A stretch of 64,000 bases of DNA, taken from positions 208,953,231 through 209,017,230 of the forward strand of contig CM060912.1 in assembly GCA_030737875.1 (NCBI GenBank). Direction: 5' to 3'. Shown in pieces: positions 1 through 12,358 of the stretch. The position numbers and the translations under genes are program-made. Under the pieces are notes generated by a model. The model was not told the origin of the DNA and did no database searches. It saw only the letters and a list, made by a program, of their open reading frames with translations. The stretch comes from Allium sativum (taxonomy: Eukaryota; Streptophyta; Magnoliopsida; Asparagales; Amaryllidaceae). Numbering within the stretch: position 1 is the stretch's first letter; each line of letters starts with the position of its first letter.

Positions 1-271
1 TATCTTGAATAAAAGCACACAAGCGTGCGACTATCCTGAATAAAAGCACACATGCGTGCCACTATCCTGAATAAAAGCACGCAAGCGTGCGACTATTCTG
101 AATAAAAGCACACAAGCGTGCGACTATCCTGAATAAAAGCACGCAAGCGTGCGACTATCCTGAATAAAAGCACGCAAGCGTTGGAATATCCTGAATAAAA
201 GCACGCAAGCGTGCGACTATCCTGAATAAAAGCACGCAAGCGTGCGACTATCCTGAATAAAAGCACACAAT
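1..271. repeat. 31-bp tandem array with an internal palindrome
   Basis: About nine head-to-tail copies of a 31-bp unit run to about 271. Each begins TATCCTGAATAAAAGCA and contains GCACGC-AA-GCGTGC, a perfect 6-bp inverted repeat with a 2-nt centre. Units differ by single transitions, mainly GCACGC to GCACAC. The array runs off the left edge, so the total copy number is unknown. It lies inside the terminal part of a giant LTR, at a place where other members of the family carry different satellites. Confidence 0.93.
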
Positions 272-365
272 CGTGCGAAAATAAAAAATTATTTTAAATA
301 TTAAAATCCATTAAAATTGCTAAAATAAAAAATTTAAATTGGTTCTGAAATTCCGGGTTGTTACA
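1..365 (-). mobile_element. End of a giant-LTR retrotransposon (copy B), cut by the window edge
   Basis: The stretch 280-365 matches the outer LTR end of elements A (37560-37642, 44100-44183) and D (13640-13723). It shares the TTTAAATATT / AAAATCCATT block and the terminal CGGGTTGTTACA. Read on the minus strand the LTR therefore begins TGTAACAACCCGG. The sequence after 365 is a different element, a Tat LTR, so this is an insertion boundary. Only the outer 365 bases are visible, so the window does not show whether it is a solo LTR or part of a full element. Confidence 0.8.
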
Positions 366-1308
366 GAGCCCCTCTAAGTACCCACGATAAAGCCGAGAGC
401 CTACATCCGAAAGCCTGCGATAAAGGACCAACATTTGGAGGCATCCACTAAAAAACTCGAAGCGCCTCCGCAACCCATCTCGGCAAACTCCTTTCCATCT
501 AGGGGAGTCCCCAATTCACTCGGAACCTTCACTTCGAGGACTGTAACCGACACCATGAGGAGGACCGACAGCTATATGCCCGAGACCAAGAAAAATAGCG
601 ACCGATATAAATCGTTTAGGCCGAACAACCCACTGATAGAAAGAGCCCGAATTCTCTACAAATAGGGCCCCAGAAATACCGTGAAAAGGTGAAACTTTTT
701 AGTTCTCAATGTAGTTCCTTTTCTCAAGAGGAGCAAATCATCAATTCTTGTAATATATCTGCAATATATGAATGGAGAATTCCGGGTCCTATACACCTTA
801 CGATTTGATAATCTTGTAGTGTCATAATGATGAAACAGGGAATTAACACTAACCATTCTGATGGGGAGATTAACCAAGGTGCTCCAATAGCGGAGGAAGA
901 GGATCTTGTGGAAACATGAGGTCCCCTTCTCCTCTCCTTAAAGGACCGCCATGGTTGATCCATTTCTAATGCTGAGCCTAATGCTTCCCAACCATTGATG
1001 TAATGAAATCGTATATGAACTCCTAACCCGATCTATCTCGTGATTCGAATTCCTCTCTTGGGAAGATCTGACATGAGGGATTCATCGGAGTTAATGAATG
1101 TTGCGATACTTTTATCCATGAACTTAAGGGAGGCATTAGCCTGTTTTCTTCTTATTGGAATACATAATGTCGTCGTCATGGCATAAAGGCTTACCCATTC
1201 CGGATCCATGATTATTTCCCGAAAACTCTGAGTCGTGACCACGACAAATCTCGTGAATGCATAAATTACATTCTATAATCCGGGTATTGAAGAAAAATGT
1301 CGTTAACG
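366..1308 (+). mobile_element. Truncated Tat-type Ty3/gypsy LTR
   Basis: This segment is the reverse complement of the LTR of element G. Examples are the block CCCCTCTAAGTACCCACG (compare 44338-44360 and 54313-54335), the block around 820-900 with TAATGATGAAACAGGGA (compare 31840-31860), and the terminal AAAATGTCGTTAAC (compare 31212-31230). It reads in plus orientation and lacks the first few hundred bases, where giant LTR B has inserted. The usual TATAAATAG of this LTR has become TACAAATAG near 656. There is no coding content. Confidence 0.82.
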
Positions 1309-1418
1309 GATACACTTACAACACTTTAGTGATGTCTTAACGACGAAATTAAATTTTACGACGCCACACCGATGCTGAGTGTTTATGACGTCATTAATTG
1401 GCAATTTTTCTTGTAGTG
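1309..1418 (-). mobile_element. Terminus of a CACTA (En/Spm-like) DNA transposon
   Basis: Read on the minus strand the segment starts CACTACAAGAAAAATTGCC, the typical plant CACTA terminal inverted repeat. It is followed by short degenerate subterminal repeats (GACGTCAT, GGCGTCGTAA, CGTCGTTAAGAC). It interrupts a copia gag pseudogene at 1418. The opposite terminus is not seen, and the left side runs into the Tat LTR fragment. This is therefore about 110 bp of one end only, with no transposase. Confidence 0.68.
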
Positions 1419-2393
1419 TTAGCATTTTGACTGTTATTTCTTTGATTGCCACTGCTTTGATTGGGAGTATAGTTCTGATATAATCTAAAATAACACTTAA
1501 GTGCTGTATGACCCACTTTTTCGCAGATCTGACGTTTGGGTCTGTTATTATTAAAATTCTTCCACTTCCTCCAAATATGTTATTGAAGCCACCTCTCTGC
1601 ACTTGTTGATTTGGCATTTGATCTTTATTTTTATAACGATGTGCATAGTTAACTAATACATCAGATTCTTGAGGTCTTTTATTCTCAATCCTTGCTTAAT
1701 GAGAAAGAATTAAAGAATTTACTTCATCCATAGAGGGTGTAACCCTTTGAGAATAAATTGTGGCTTCTACAGCTTCATACTCATTGTTTAGACCATTAAG
1801 AACAGTTAAAACTTGTTCAAACTCAAGCATCTTATGTCCTGCAGCTTCCAATTGATCACACATTGTCGTGATCTTTGATAGGTAATCTATCATGCTATCA
1901 TTTTCTTTCTTGATGTTGTGAAGTTGCCTTCTGAAATGCCTAATCTAGGCTTGAGACTGAGAATTGATTTTTTTTTCAAAACATGACCAAATTTCTTGGG
2001 CTGACTTACACCCAATAACTTGTGACATAAGATTGTTGCTTATAGTTGAAAGCAACCAAGCACTGATTAACCTATCATCTCTATGGTATTTGACATACTC
2101 TTCATTAATTATTACTCTGTTTTCTTGATCTGTTATGAATTTCGATGGTATGTCAATAGTACCATAGATTTATCATTCCAAACCATACCCTTGAATGGCT
2201 GTTTCTATCTTAAATTTCCAAAATAGATAATTGCTTTCATCTAATTTTAATGTAACAACCTGACTTTTGTGGACTTATTACAGTTTTTACAAGCTAATCA
2301 GCCGATGCAGCTAAGGCTGTTGATTGATTTTGGGCTTGAGTAGAAGAATTTGCAGAATTTGCTGAAGCTTGATCACTCATGATGCAAATCTTG
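1419..2393 (-). pseudogene. Ty1/copia gag, frameshifted remnant
   Basis: Gag packages element RNA into virus-like particles. The start reads MSDQASANSANSS near 2393. An open piece at 1893-1696 contains YLSKITTMCDQLEAAGH and LTVLNGLNNEYEAV, the conserved copia gag (UBN2-type) core with its QRVTPSMDEV segment. Further along, near 1535-1480, a zinc-knuckle remnant reads QICEKVGHTALKCYFRL. It fits the C-x2-C-x4-H-x4-C pattern except that the first Cys codon has become Arg. Several stops and frame changes lie between these blocks. The gene ends at the CACTA insertion at 1418. Confidence 0.78.
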
Positions 2394-2799
2394 AAGATAT
2401 ATCAGTCAGGATGATGAGAAGAAGGTATTCAAAAGAGATTTCAGAATGTCGAATGGATAGACTTTAATTCAAGTATGTATTGCAACCAGGTCGAAATTCA
2501 AATGATGAACAATAAAGTTTTCTGATGAGTTTCACTGGATGATATCATCTTGAATTGATTTCTTGATTTTCTTGGTGATTTGATTTTGATTTTCTGAATG
2601 CTTTCGAATCAGATTTGATGTAGAGATTATTATGCAACTAGTACTTTGTTGCTTGGCGAGGCAGATAATCTTTATCATTAAATCAACTCTCAAATGATGA
2701 GTATAAACTCAGATGAGAGGAACTCAAATGATGAAAACTCTCTAATGGGTTAATTCAAATCAATATTCGATGATTTGAAAGATTGCTTTTCAGCTTAAT

Positions 2800-2812
2800 G
2801 ACTCTGATACGA
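2800..2812 (-). other. Decayed primer-binding site of the copia remnant
   Basis: The minus strand reads TCGTATCAGAGTC directly inside the LTR end. It differs by one base from TGGTATCAGAGTC, the site complementary to the 3' end of initiator tRNA-Met that primes reverse transcription. Confidence 0.6.
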
Positions 2813-3117
2813 TATAAGAAAATATGATAATCGAAAAACTGCAGAAATATTTTTATTGAGGAAGATTGATTTTCAGTACAAATGTTTCTATGGAATTTGA
2901 GAAAATGAATTCGGTGTCTACAATGATTTGTTATAGCAGTTTATATATACAGACAAATAAACGAATGGGCTTTAATCTTTGCTGGGCTTTATACTTGTAT
3001 ATTCGTAGATGGGCTTTGGCTTTGTAGTGAATAAATTGGACATAATAATGGATGGTCAGGATGCAATCTAGTTATATTTGATGAATATGTGTAAGCCGCC
3101 TTTACTTTACTTCAACA

Positions 3118-5121
3118 TTTTATTTTGAATAAAGATTTTCCTCCTTTATTCTATTTACTATCTAAAGGTTATCATCTTCACCATTGTACTTCAACTTATG
3201 ACTGTTTTTAATAAAAATGGTATGGATATGTTCAACCTAAAATGAAATCAAACTTGTGCTTTTGCTCAAGTGAAAAAATCAAGCTAAGTAGCTCCTTTAA
3301 ATAAAGATCTATAAAAACAATGTATGTTCATTTTGGCTTTAGAGCATTTGTTAAACGAGCTCGACAATGAATTTTAGTTTGACTTGAATTGTTAACTCGT
3401 CAAATTAATGTTCGAAAACGATACAATTCATGAATCAAATTCAACTCAAACACGATCGATTTTTTTCGCTAAGCAATGAACTTGACCTCAATGTCGTTTT
3501 AGTAAAAAAGGAATAGATAAAATAGAAACAAAATTGCACACAAGCAATTGCATGAGACAAAATAGCTGATCATACAAAGGCACTAAACTATTCATGCATG
3601 TCACTAAAAGCAACAAAGCTAGACCAAAGTGGATACAAAAGCTTGTGATTAGTACAAAAGTATCAATTGCAAAACCACATTATATAAAGTTGATGGATAA
3701 TTTATGTCACGTATATCACATTCATGCAATGCATGATTGAAAAGCAATCCTTTTTAACACGTAATTAATTAAGAAACACATTTGTGTGCTTAGCTTGTGC
3801 TTTGACTGTAAACAGTTCATTGACTACTTGAGGAAAAAAGGTAGGAAATAATTGAAGTCTTTTGAAAGCATGATACCAACCATATTGTTCTAGTGTGGTA
3901 GGCCATTTATGTGCCCTAAGCAATGCAAGGCAAAAGGAAGTAGATAATAATAAAACAATATATAACTTAGTGAATAAAATACAGTGGCCACGTGAACTGT
4001 ATTTAACAGCTTAATCTCAAAACAATATATAACTTAGTGAATATGACATTTATATAGAGTTGTCATATATGTTTATCAACTTAATCTCAATTACTTCAAC
4101 ACAGATAGTTTCCCTTACACTTGTGAAATGACTCAACTGTATATAACACACGTTTAATTTGATAAATACATGATTCATGAATTTAAACAATTCAAACCAT
4201 ATCGAATAGATTGGATCGATAACTTTTAAAAGACCGAGAAAAGAAATTAGACAGAATTAGTATTGCTGATTTTATGGTTTATGACGAAGGAGTGATTACG
4301 ATACTTCAAAGTCAAACTTAATAGCAGAAAAATCTTTTATAGTATAAAAATCAAAACTGCTGGCCATCATTCACAATTCATATTGTTTATTTATCATATG
4401 AGTTTTCGTCAGCTACAAATATATTATGCTAAAACATGTATAACTTTCAATCTTTAGTCACATTTTACGTTTTAGCTAGAATTGTAGCCTTTTAATGCGT
4501 CGGGTTTAATGTAGCTATGGACGATTTATCATTTTTGTTATTTAATTAAGTATCCTTTTTATTTGCTTGATAGATTTGGTTAAGCCTTTAATAATAGATT
4601 ATCAAAGAAGCCACACTTAGAATCTAGAATCGATGATTGTTTAGTTATTATCTTTGAAAGAAAATTACACAAAGTAAAATAAAGTGGATTAGACAACAAT
4701 CTATAAACAATCAACTGGGCCGACAAAACAAATATTAGATTTTGAAGTACCCTGAACATTACTTACAGTGACAATATTCATTCAAATGAATTTTCTTAAG
4801 AAAAGTTGCCGATCTTGTATTATATATTATTAACTAACCCTAGTAGCTGCTTACTGCTGCATTCAAACATCGGTACAGGAAAGATCAGAGAGAAGTATAT
4901 AGCGGTGCACTGAACCTTTTAAAGCATATAGATATTTTATGAAAGGTTTATAAAATTTAAATCAGGCTTTTCTCCTGTGTAAATTTAAAGTACAAACAAG
5001 TCAAAAGTTTATTTCCATTAACCATGATGATACCGCTACTAAATTGGTGATTATATAAATTAATGTTTCTTTTTTCTGGATATCTAGACGTTGGGGTAAA
5101 CCAAAATTAATTATTAATTAT
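3118..5121. other. AT-rich intergenic DNA without a recognisable gene
   Basis: No open frame longer than background and no domain were seen. One short duplication is visible: AAAACAATATATAACTTAGT at about 3953 and again at 4019, roughly 66 bp apart. The sequence is probably old, decayed transposon DNA, but no family was recognised. Confidence 0.6.
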
Positions 5122-5486
5122 TGTAGTGTCTATTAAAATAAAAAGTCATATCCATTCATCAAAAGTTATATCCGTTCGTCAAGTGTCATGTCCGTTCATT
5201 GAAGTGTCATGTCCGTTCAGTAAAGTGGCATGTCTGTTCGGTGAAAAGTCATGTTCATTTAATGTTGTGTCTATTAAAATGATTTGTAAACCACTATATA
5301 TAGATGATCATTTTAGTTGTAATGTGTTGTAAGTGAAGAAAAAGAAGAAAAGTAGTGAATGAAAAAAGTACAATAAAATACTATTTTCTTTCTCCTACAA
5401 AATAAAGTCTCTTTCCTCCAACAAATTTATATCAGTGTTTCTCTAGTTCATCAAACTAGTATAAAAGCTTCTTCAAAAAACCAATA
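5122..5486 (+). mobile_element. Possible solo Ty1/copia LTR
   Basis: The segment starts TGTAGTGTC and contains a degenerate 20-bp repeat array, then a TATA-like CTATATATAG near 5292. A purine-rich R/U5-like stretch with AAATAAAG follows. Just beyond, at about 5489, TGGTATAAAAGCC matches 11 of 13 bases of an initiator-Met primer site. This order (upstream repeats, TATA, poly-A signal, primer site) is that of a plant copia LTR followed by its leader. No second LTR or target duplication was found, so the call is tentative. Confidence 0.4.
5139..5262. repeat. Degenerate ~20-bp tandem repeats
   Basis: About six variants of GTCATGTCCGTTCATTGAA follow one another, with unit lengths of about 18-22 bp. 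They lie upstream of the TATA-like site of the possible copia LTR, the position where plant LTRs often carry reiterated promoter motifs. A short open frame across them is incidental. Confidence 0.7.
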
Positions 5487-8400
5487 AATTGGTATAAAAG
5501 CCAAAAGCTACAAAAAAACTCTAACACTAGATACCTTTTTCATTCTTTCTGAAAACATATTTTCTTTATTGATCTCACAGTACATTTTAAAAATAAATAA
5601 CAAAGAAAATTATAACTGTTATTGGCATTTGACAAATTATATTGGTATGTCTATGTTGTGATGCTTAAATAATTATTTTTGTAATCATGCCCCTATTAAA
5701 TTGTTATACGAAAAATTTAAAAAGAAATCTTTAGCACATAAAACCTTGTTCAAACCTATTAGGATGTTTGAACATGATGCAAAATGTCATATATTCTATT
5801 TTCATCTTTTGGAATCTAACCTACTTGGGATGTAGTATGTTAGTACTAACTAAACTTGTATATAAAGTAACCAATTACAAAAAATAAAAATAATATTCAA
5901 TCTTTGAGAAATATGTGCATCATTTTACTGCACTGCATACAAATATGTACTAACTAATAATATTCAATCTTTGAGAAATATGTACTAACTAAACTGCATA
6001 CAAATTCTTTGTCGGATGAAATATGTGCATCATTTTACTGCACGCCGCATATACAGTGAACAACTTTGAGAAGTCGCTAGATGTAACAGTAGATATTTAA
6101 TATTTGTGTTGATGTTAACCTTAAGATACAGTCATCAAAACGCACAAAATCAGAACATGAATCATCAACTTGCAATTGCACTGTCCATATCAGTATTCAA
6201 CATCTGCATTTTATGAATGAAAATCGATGGCAAGTAGCCCCTTCTTTCGGTCATCAATCACTAGTTCCGAACATAGTATAAATAATTTTTCTACTTGTAA
6301 TGGATGCTGTCATTTGCATAGAGCACTTACTATATCCCAAATATACAATCCTGCATTATTTACATGCGGATGTTCTTGCATTTGTTGATTAATCAAGCAT
6401 AAATAAGGGATAAGTTAAAGTAAAACTAGGTTTGTTTACACTTTTACAGCATAGTTTCCTCCTTTTTTTTATAGTCCAGCCCACTGAATTGATTTAATAA
6501 AAGAAGTAAGAACGATGCTAAAATAATACGACAGACGTAATCAACATTAATAACGTATCTCTATTGATTATTAAAATCGTTTGCATGGGGCAAAGACAAA
6601 TGCCTTTTTGTAACCACATTATTGAGCAAGAACAAGAGGTGTTTAGGGCATCCTTTCAAAACGTTTACATATACAAAGCAATTTTTGTATACACTTAAAT
6701 ATGAAATATGTCAAGAACAAAAGTAAAAAAATTATATGCCCAGTTGATAATTTTAGAAAAACATTATAGAATGACATTGATAGTTGTGCACTTATACATA
6801 ACAATCCGTTGTTATCATGTATGCTTCTTTTAAGTAATTGCTATTATTTTATATGCAATTGTTAATAATTAGTAATGTGTGGTTGTATTATGTTAGTGTT
6901 GTCTGTGTTCAATATGTCTATCACAACCTTTAAATGCGAAAGGAATTCTGAAGTAGATAGCCCACTAATTTTGTGTATGTCATCCACACATACATATTAT
7001 CTGATTATACTTTTATCAAAGACAATCTCGATTATGTCATTAGTTCATAAAAATCAATTATGCCCACTAATTTATCAATTTGCGAACTGCAGGTGCAAAA
7101 CAGTGCACAAGGATAAAGATAAGAGTTTCAATCCAAAAAACAGAAAAACTCGGTTACGTTTAGTTGAAAATAATGCAAAAAGTTTATGAAATACAAGAAA
7201 GAAATGCAAAACTCTTATACCTAGTAGCTTATACGTATGAATCACATTTAATTTGTACAATTCGTATTGCAACTCTGACTGCGTGCATGGACAATATGTT
7301 GATTGTGCTAAAGAAATATAATTTGATGTGATATATTGACATCAATTACTTTTGATACAAATCCAGACTACGTAGTGTGCTGTCTAATTGTAATTTGAAT
7401 CATATTACATGTTAAGTAGATTTCAAATCACTCAGTCTAATCTTAAATATACGTCTGATTTATTACATTATTTTTAATATGTACAGACTCAGATAATTAT
7501 GTGCATGCTCATTTTCACATCTGAAGCCTAATTGAGGTGATATTTTTTCTTCTTCTTTTCCTGTGTAAATTTCATGTCCACTAAGATAGTTGATTGCTTT
7601 ATTGGTAACGTCATAATAAAATGAAGGTAAAAAGTAATTTGCTGGATAAGACTGAAGGAAAAGAAAGAGAAATGATGAAGTGTGCTGGTTCTAGTGTATT
7701 TTTGCATTGCAATCCTAACATGAATGCACCCAGTATGGGCTGTCGGCATCTTTGATAAACATAGTTGTATAGATGCATTATCAGCATGCACTAAACTTTG
7801 AAACCATTAGTTGCAAATATATTATTTGCTTTCTTACCCACAACAAATATATTGCTCATACCAATCATATTTTTTTTATATGTCAACCATTTCAAAGCAT
7901 TAGGCACTCGAGATTCTTCTCTCTGGTTCCTATTATTATTATTGTCTGTAAAATAAAGATCCGAATCATCATCAATCAGTTTTTAGTGATTCACTTATCA
8001 TTATGATGTTTTTGAGCTAATTTTCTTATTGGACCAGAATGACAAAATATTTCAGTGCATGTAAATGTCAAAATTGAAGTTACTAGCTATACCATTTTTA
8101 TCCATTCTTAACATTAAACTAATGGTTGCTAATTTGATTCCATCTGACACCCCTAGAAAGACCATCCAGATAAGTCTCATTGCCCAAAATAAATGTTTTT
8201 ATGACACAACTAGACCGCGGCCCGACCTTGGATAACACTGAACTATGGATCAATATGATTTGAAACTCAATCAGACATCGATCATGCACGAACTCATATC
8301 AGATCTATGTACCAGCGATTCAACTGTTAATTTTACCATGTCGAGCTGCGCTTCTTTGAATTTTATTTTATTTTCTCGTTGTGTAATTCTCTCTTATCTC

Positions 8401-8840
8401 ATCATTGATATCACTTTGAGAAGAAAAAAAATCCACACTGCAAAAATTATCCTTTCAAAAATTAAACAATAAACTTCAAAATTTCATACTTCATGCTCCT
8501 CCACAAGTACTATAACATTTGACAAGTTTGTTGTTAGTTAATTTTTGTTGTTATGCACTGCTACTATATGAACTCAGCTATGGTTATGCACCACAACAAT
8601 AACCAACTTTGATTGCAGACCTAAAGACCATCTACAGCCCGCTAATATATTAATTTAATTTTAATAATTTTGCATATAGTTCGTGGTTCAATTTGCAAAT
8701 TTTTGAGAAATTGAATCTTGAGTTTGGATGACATGACCAGTTGAGCCACAAAAAAACCTTAAACTTTGAGTCATCATGGTTCTACTCATGTTTCGATTAT
8801 GAAAACCATGCCTAAAGGGTACAACCAATTTTTTTAATTA
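5487..8840. other. AT-rich intergenic DNA without a recognisable gene
   Basis: Short open frames of 65-104 codons occur on both strands. None shows a domain, a compositional signal or a plausible gene structure. Apart from the duplication at 5889-6047, no repeat family was recognised. Confidence 0.6.
5889..6047. repeat. Imperfect direct duplication, unit about 75 bp
   Basis: AATATTCAATCTTTGAGAAA occurs at about 5893 and again at about 5962. ATGTGCATCATTTTACTGCA occurs at about 5912 and again near 6023. The second copy carries a small insertion. This is a local duplication with no sign of function. Confidence 0.7.
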
Positions 8841-8893
8841 AAGGGAATTGTTAAAGGGACTCCACATTTGTTTAAGAGGAGGATCAATTTTTA
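8841..8893 (+). repeat. Left terminal inverted repeat
   Basis: It begins AAGGGAATTGTTAAAGGGAC and pairs with the reverse complement of 14561-14615. Mismatches are scattered over about 50 bp. Confidence 0.6.
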
Positions 8894-10702
8894 TTTATTG
8901 TATAATTGTTATGGGTAGGACAAAATAAATTAGCCTCCCCTTAAACATATAAATTAAATTTACAATATTAACCATCTAAAATCCTCATTAATATAAACTA
9001 TAAAGCCTAAAACTTAATTATTGGTTTTAATGTTGCACATAAATGTAAACAATGGATATAGTTAATGTAATAGAGACGCAAGAAAGTTTCATGGTGAGAT
9101 AAATAATAGAATCCATCTTCAGCTCCAGTTATCCAGAAAGAGCCAGCTAAACCTGAATACATGACTGCCCATGTAGAGAAAGGGGCACCCGAGTTTGAAA
9201 GTGAAACAAACTACGAGTCAGTCATGGGTCTGGTATGAGAAATCTACTCAACACATTTATAATATGGCTAATCACAGGACCACGTCACTTTCGTGGAACG
9301 GGTTTACTCCATTGGATTGCCAGTGCTTTAAAAACAAATCTTTCTTTTATACATCGCAATGCTTTTTATAAAAATGAAGCCATTATAAGACTCAGTTCCC
9401 ATCACACGATGCAACGCAAACCGGAGGATAGAGTTTTCACCTTATAATGGCCAAGATATGCTTGATACGAATAAAACAAAAGCATTTGATATAACTACTA
9501 GTGTTTATATGTTTCAAAAACAATTTCAAATCATAACTATCAATCATAGACGACATGAGCGTGCCATGCCACTATGTCGCCAAATATATATACAATCGAA
9601 ACCGCACAGTCACGTATTTGGAAATTGGATTTCCGACATGAACCAAGGCAAAAGATAGTCCTTACCGAATTCGAGACGCTCTAGCCCGTGTCTCAGGAAC
9701 AGCCGTAACTGCCCCTTGGATCGTCAGGGCCGGTCCACCGAAGTGGATTATTATATCTGAACACTATGTTTCCCCACCCTTTGGGGCATCAACGAGCCAA
9801 CGAATGACTCCATCAGACCCGGATCGTCCGATCTAACCGAGGCGCCTCGCAATAGCAACAACCACATAAGTCAAACTCGTCAGGGCGTGTAAAACCACTG
9901 ACGTCACTTCTAACTAGAAGGAAACGCAGGCCCTCCCTGATGTCTTCTCCCGTTTCTGGTTCATACCGGGGTGTGAGGTTCGCGATTTCACGTTATACAC
10001 AAAGCTACGCCACGCAGGCGGTGCTTTGATCATCACCACAAGACTTTGCTTTTCAACAGAAGCCCTGATCACTGCATCTTAGCATGCCATACAGGCAATT
10101 CACACCGTGCAACTGATGGCTATCAATCACATAGAATATATCCGAATGTCAGACACACTGTCCATTTGCAAGCTCGTTCTGGGTCTGAATGAAACCGGAG
10201 GCACTAAATACCTTGCAAACCCATCGATCACCATGTACGTCTGGACGATCACCACTCATTATCCATATTTCGGGATGCCTCCCAATCAGGACCTCGGTTA
10301 CCATCTAAACGAGGTGAAGATCTCTGGTCTTCGACCACCGTCTTCATCGTCGATTTCTTATCGTCGATTCAGTTATTCAGAATGGGATAAACCCGGTCTT
10401 TCTGAGCAACTCGCATATATAATAAAAAAGTGCAACACTAACATACATACGCATCATTTCAATTCATTAGTCACTAACTGTCAATCAGTAAGAGAGCGAT
10501 TTCCCAAATATTAACCCCGAAGGCCGAAACCAACATCAGATCAATACCCAAGAAACCATTCGACTTAGCCAACCTTCAGTTAGTTTCTATATTTCACATC
10601 CATATCGTTTATAATATTTTATAACGATTTATCGCTATTTTTATTTATTTTAAAATAGCCAATTTATTCAAAACGACGCTTCGGGCCATAACGCGGCTGT
10701 GG

Positions 10703-11149
10703 CGCTGTTTTTTTTCAGATTTGATTTACACATATCTGAAAATCAAACCGTTGGATCTTCACAAAATTTACATCATTAGAAAGATCTTTTCAAAACGAAT
10801 CCAACGGTTCCAGTTTCGGGAAAATCCGACGGTCGGATCTCCCGGTATAATCGTTTAAAGTTTCAATTTCAAAATACGAACTGCAGCGTCGTTATACGAT
10901 TAAATATAATTATATATATATATATATATATAATCGATTCTGGCGCTGTTTTTCTTCAGATTTGGATTAAACATTACAGACAATCCAACCGTTGGATTTT
11001 TACAAAGTTGGTGTCATTGGAAAGATATTTCCAAAGCGAACCCAACGGTTGCGATTTCAGGAAAATCCGATGGTCGGATCTCCCGTACTAATCATTTGAA
11101 ATCACGGTTTCAAAATACGAACTACGGCTTCGTTATTCGATATATTTCG

Positions 11150-11180
<31 letters not shown>
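10703..11180. repeat. Tandem duplication of a ~240-bp LTR block
   Basis: The block containing GGCGCTGTTTTT, CCGTTGGAT, CCAACGGTT and ATCCGACGGTCGGAT occurs twice, at 10703-10935 and 10940-11180. The equivalent block is single in element A (about 35060-35300) and element C (about 60200-60400). The two copies differ at many bases, so the duplication is not recent. Confidence 0.85.

Positions 11181-11207
<27 letters not shown>
11152..11207. repeat. TA dinucleotide microsatellite
   Basis: An uninterrupted run of about 28 TA units. A shorter run lies at 10911-10932. Confidence 0.97.
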
Positions 11208-11212
<5 letters not shown>

Positions 11213-11499
11213 TCTTCGATTTCAAAACTATATTCTTTTCATACATTTGATAAAAATGATATTTTTATCTTACTGGCTTCTATTTCAACACTTCACTATT
11301 TTTACCAATTCATGTATATAATAAAAATGTGATTTTTAATGTAAAACAATTTATTTCAAAACACGACTATTTTATATAGTTAATATAGGTGATAAAAATA
11401 GGATTTTTATTATAAAACAATTTATTTCAAAACAAGATTATTTTATACATTTCATATTGATGTTAAAAATGGGATTTTTATTATAAAACGATTTCTTTC

Positions 11500-11960
11500 A
11501 AAATATGAATACCATTCAACACATGAATTTCAATTCAACGAATGAATTTCGATTCAACACATGAAGGTTTTCTATAGTTCGTATATATCGATAAAAAGGT
11601 GTTTTTTATATTTAAAACACGAATACCATTCAACACATGAATTTCAATTCAACGAATGAATATCGATTCAACACATGAAGGTTTTCTATAGTTTGTATAT
11701 ATCGATAAAAAGGTGATTTTTATATTTAAAACACGAAGACCATTCAACATATGAATTTCAGTTCAACGAATGAATATCGATTCAACACATGAAGGTTTTC
11801 TATAGTTTATATAAATAGGGTAAAAATGTGATTTTTATTGCTAAAATCATTTATTCAAAACACGAATACCATTCAACACATGAATATGATTCAACGAATG
11901 AATTTCTATTCAACACATGAAGGTTTTCTATTCAACAGACGAATATAATTTCAACACAGG
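11500..11960. repeat. ~120-bp tandem repeat in giant LTR D
   Basis: Four units begin near ATACCATTCAACACATGAAT at about 11506, 11625, 11743 and 11868. Each carries ATTCAACGAATGAAT and ACATGAAGGTTTTCTATAG. The array occupies the position where A has a 27-bp array and C has a roughly 43-bp array. Confidence 0.88.
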
Positions 11961-12312
11961 AAAATAATTCTAACACATGAATATTATTCAAAATTTCGGC
12001 AGCACAACGGCAGGGTAGTTAAAACCGGGACCGTCCCTAGTACGGCTCCTCGCTCTATCTTAAAACCTCGCGGTTTTTGACAATGAGGATTCATGCATCT
12101 AGTTCGCACGCAGGCGACATGTATATTTATTTCATTTCCACAAACTAATCCTATGTGGTTTCAACCAAATATTTCTCAACCACAAACGGGTATTTCTCAA
12201 TCACAATCAATCAATATCAACCACAAACAATTCCAATCAACCATTCTCTATCAATCAATTTTCACACCAATCACAACCAATAAATATTGTCCATGGTTTG
12301 TGGATGAGGGGC

Positions 12313-12357
<45 letters not shown>
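12313..12357. repeat. TA microsatellite at the putative LTR TATA position
   Basis: About 22 TA units directly follow GGATGAGGGGCG. In A the homologous place is the shorter TATATATATATA at about 36599-36611, and in C AAATATATACTAGG near 58881. A TATA-box-like tract has apparently expanded here. Confidence 0.9.

Positions 12358-12358
<1 letters not shown>

Larger units (their letters stand above)
1419..3117 (-). mobile_element. 5' part of a degraded Ty1/copia retrotransposon
   Basis: Reading leftward on the minus strand there is a short LTR (about 3117 to 2813, starting TGTTGAAGTAAAG), a decayed initiator-Met primer site (TCGTATCAGAGTC, 2812-2800), a leader, and a gag gene beginning near 2393. 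The element is broken at 1418 by a CACTA terminus, and pol is absent. The LTR length of roughly 305 bp and the gag type fit a small copia element. The end of the LTR reads TATA where CA is expected, consistent with C-to-T decay. Confidence 0.75.

Noticed and set aside
1..271. CRISPR-like appearance of the 31-bp array
   Set aside because: Units are contiguous with no unique spacers, and the context is a plant LTR.
7528..7791. 87-codon minus-strand frame and its neighbours at 6875-8472
   Set aside because: AT-rich background frames without a recognisable domain, start context or repeat conservation.
11096..11332. Frames with alternating Ile-Tyr runs (also at 12093-12470 and 60112-60375)
   Set aside because: They are translations of TA microsatellites.
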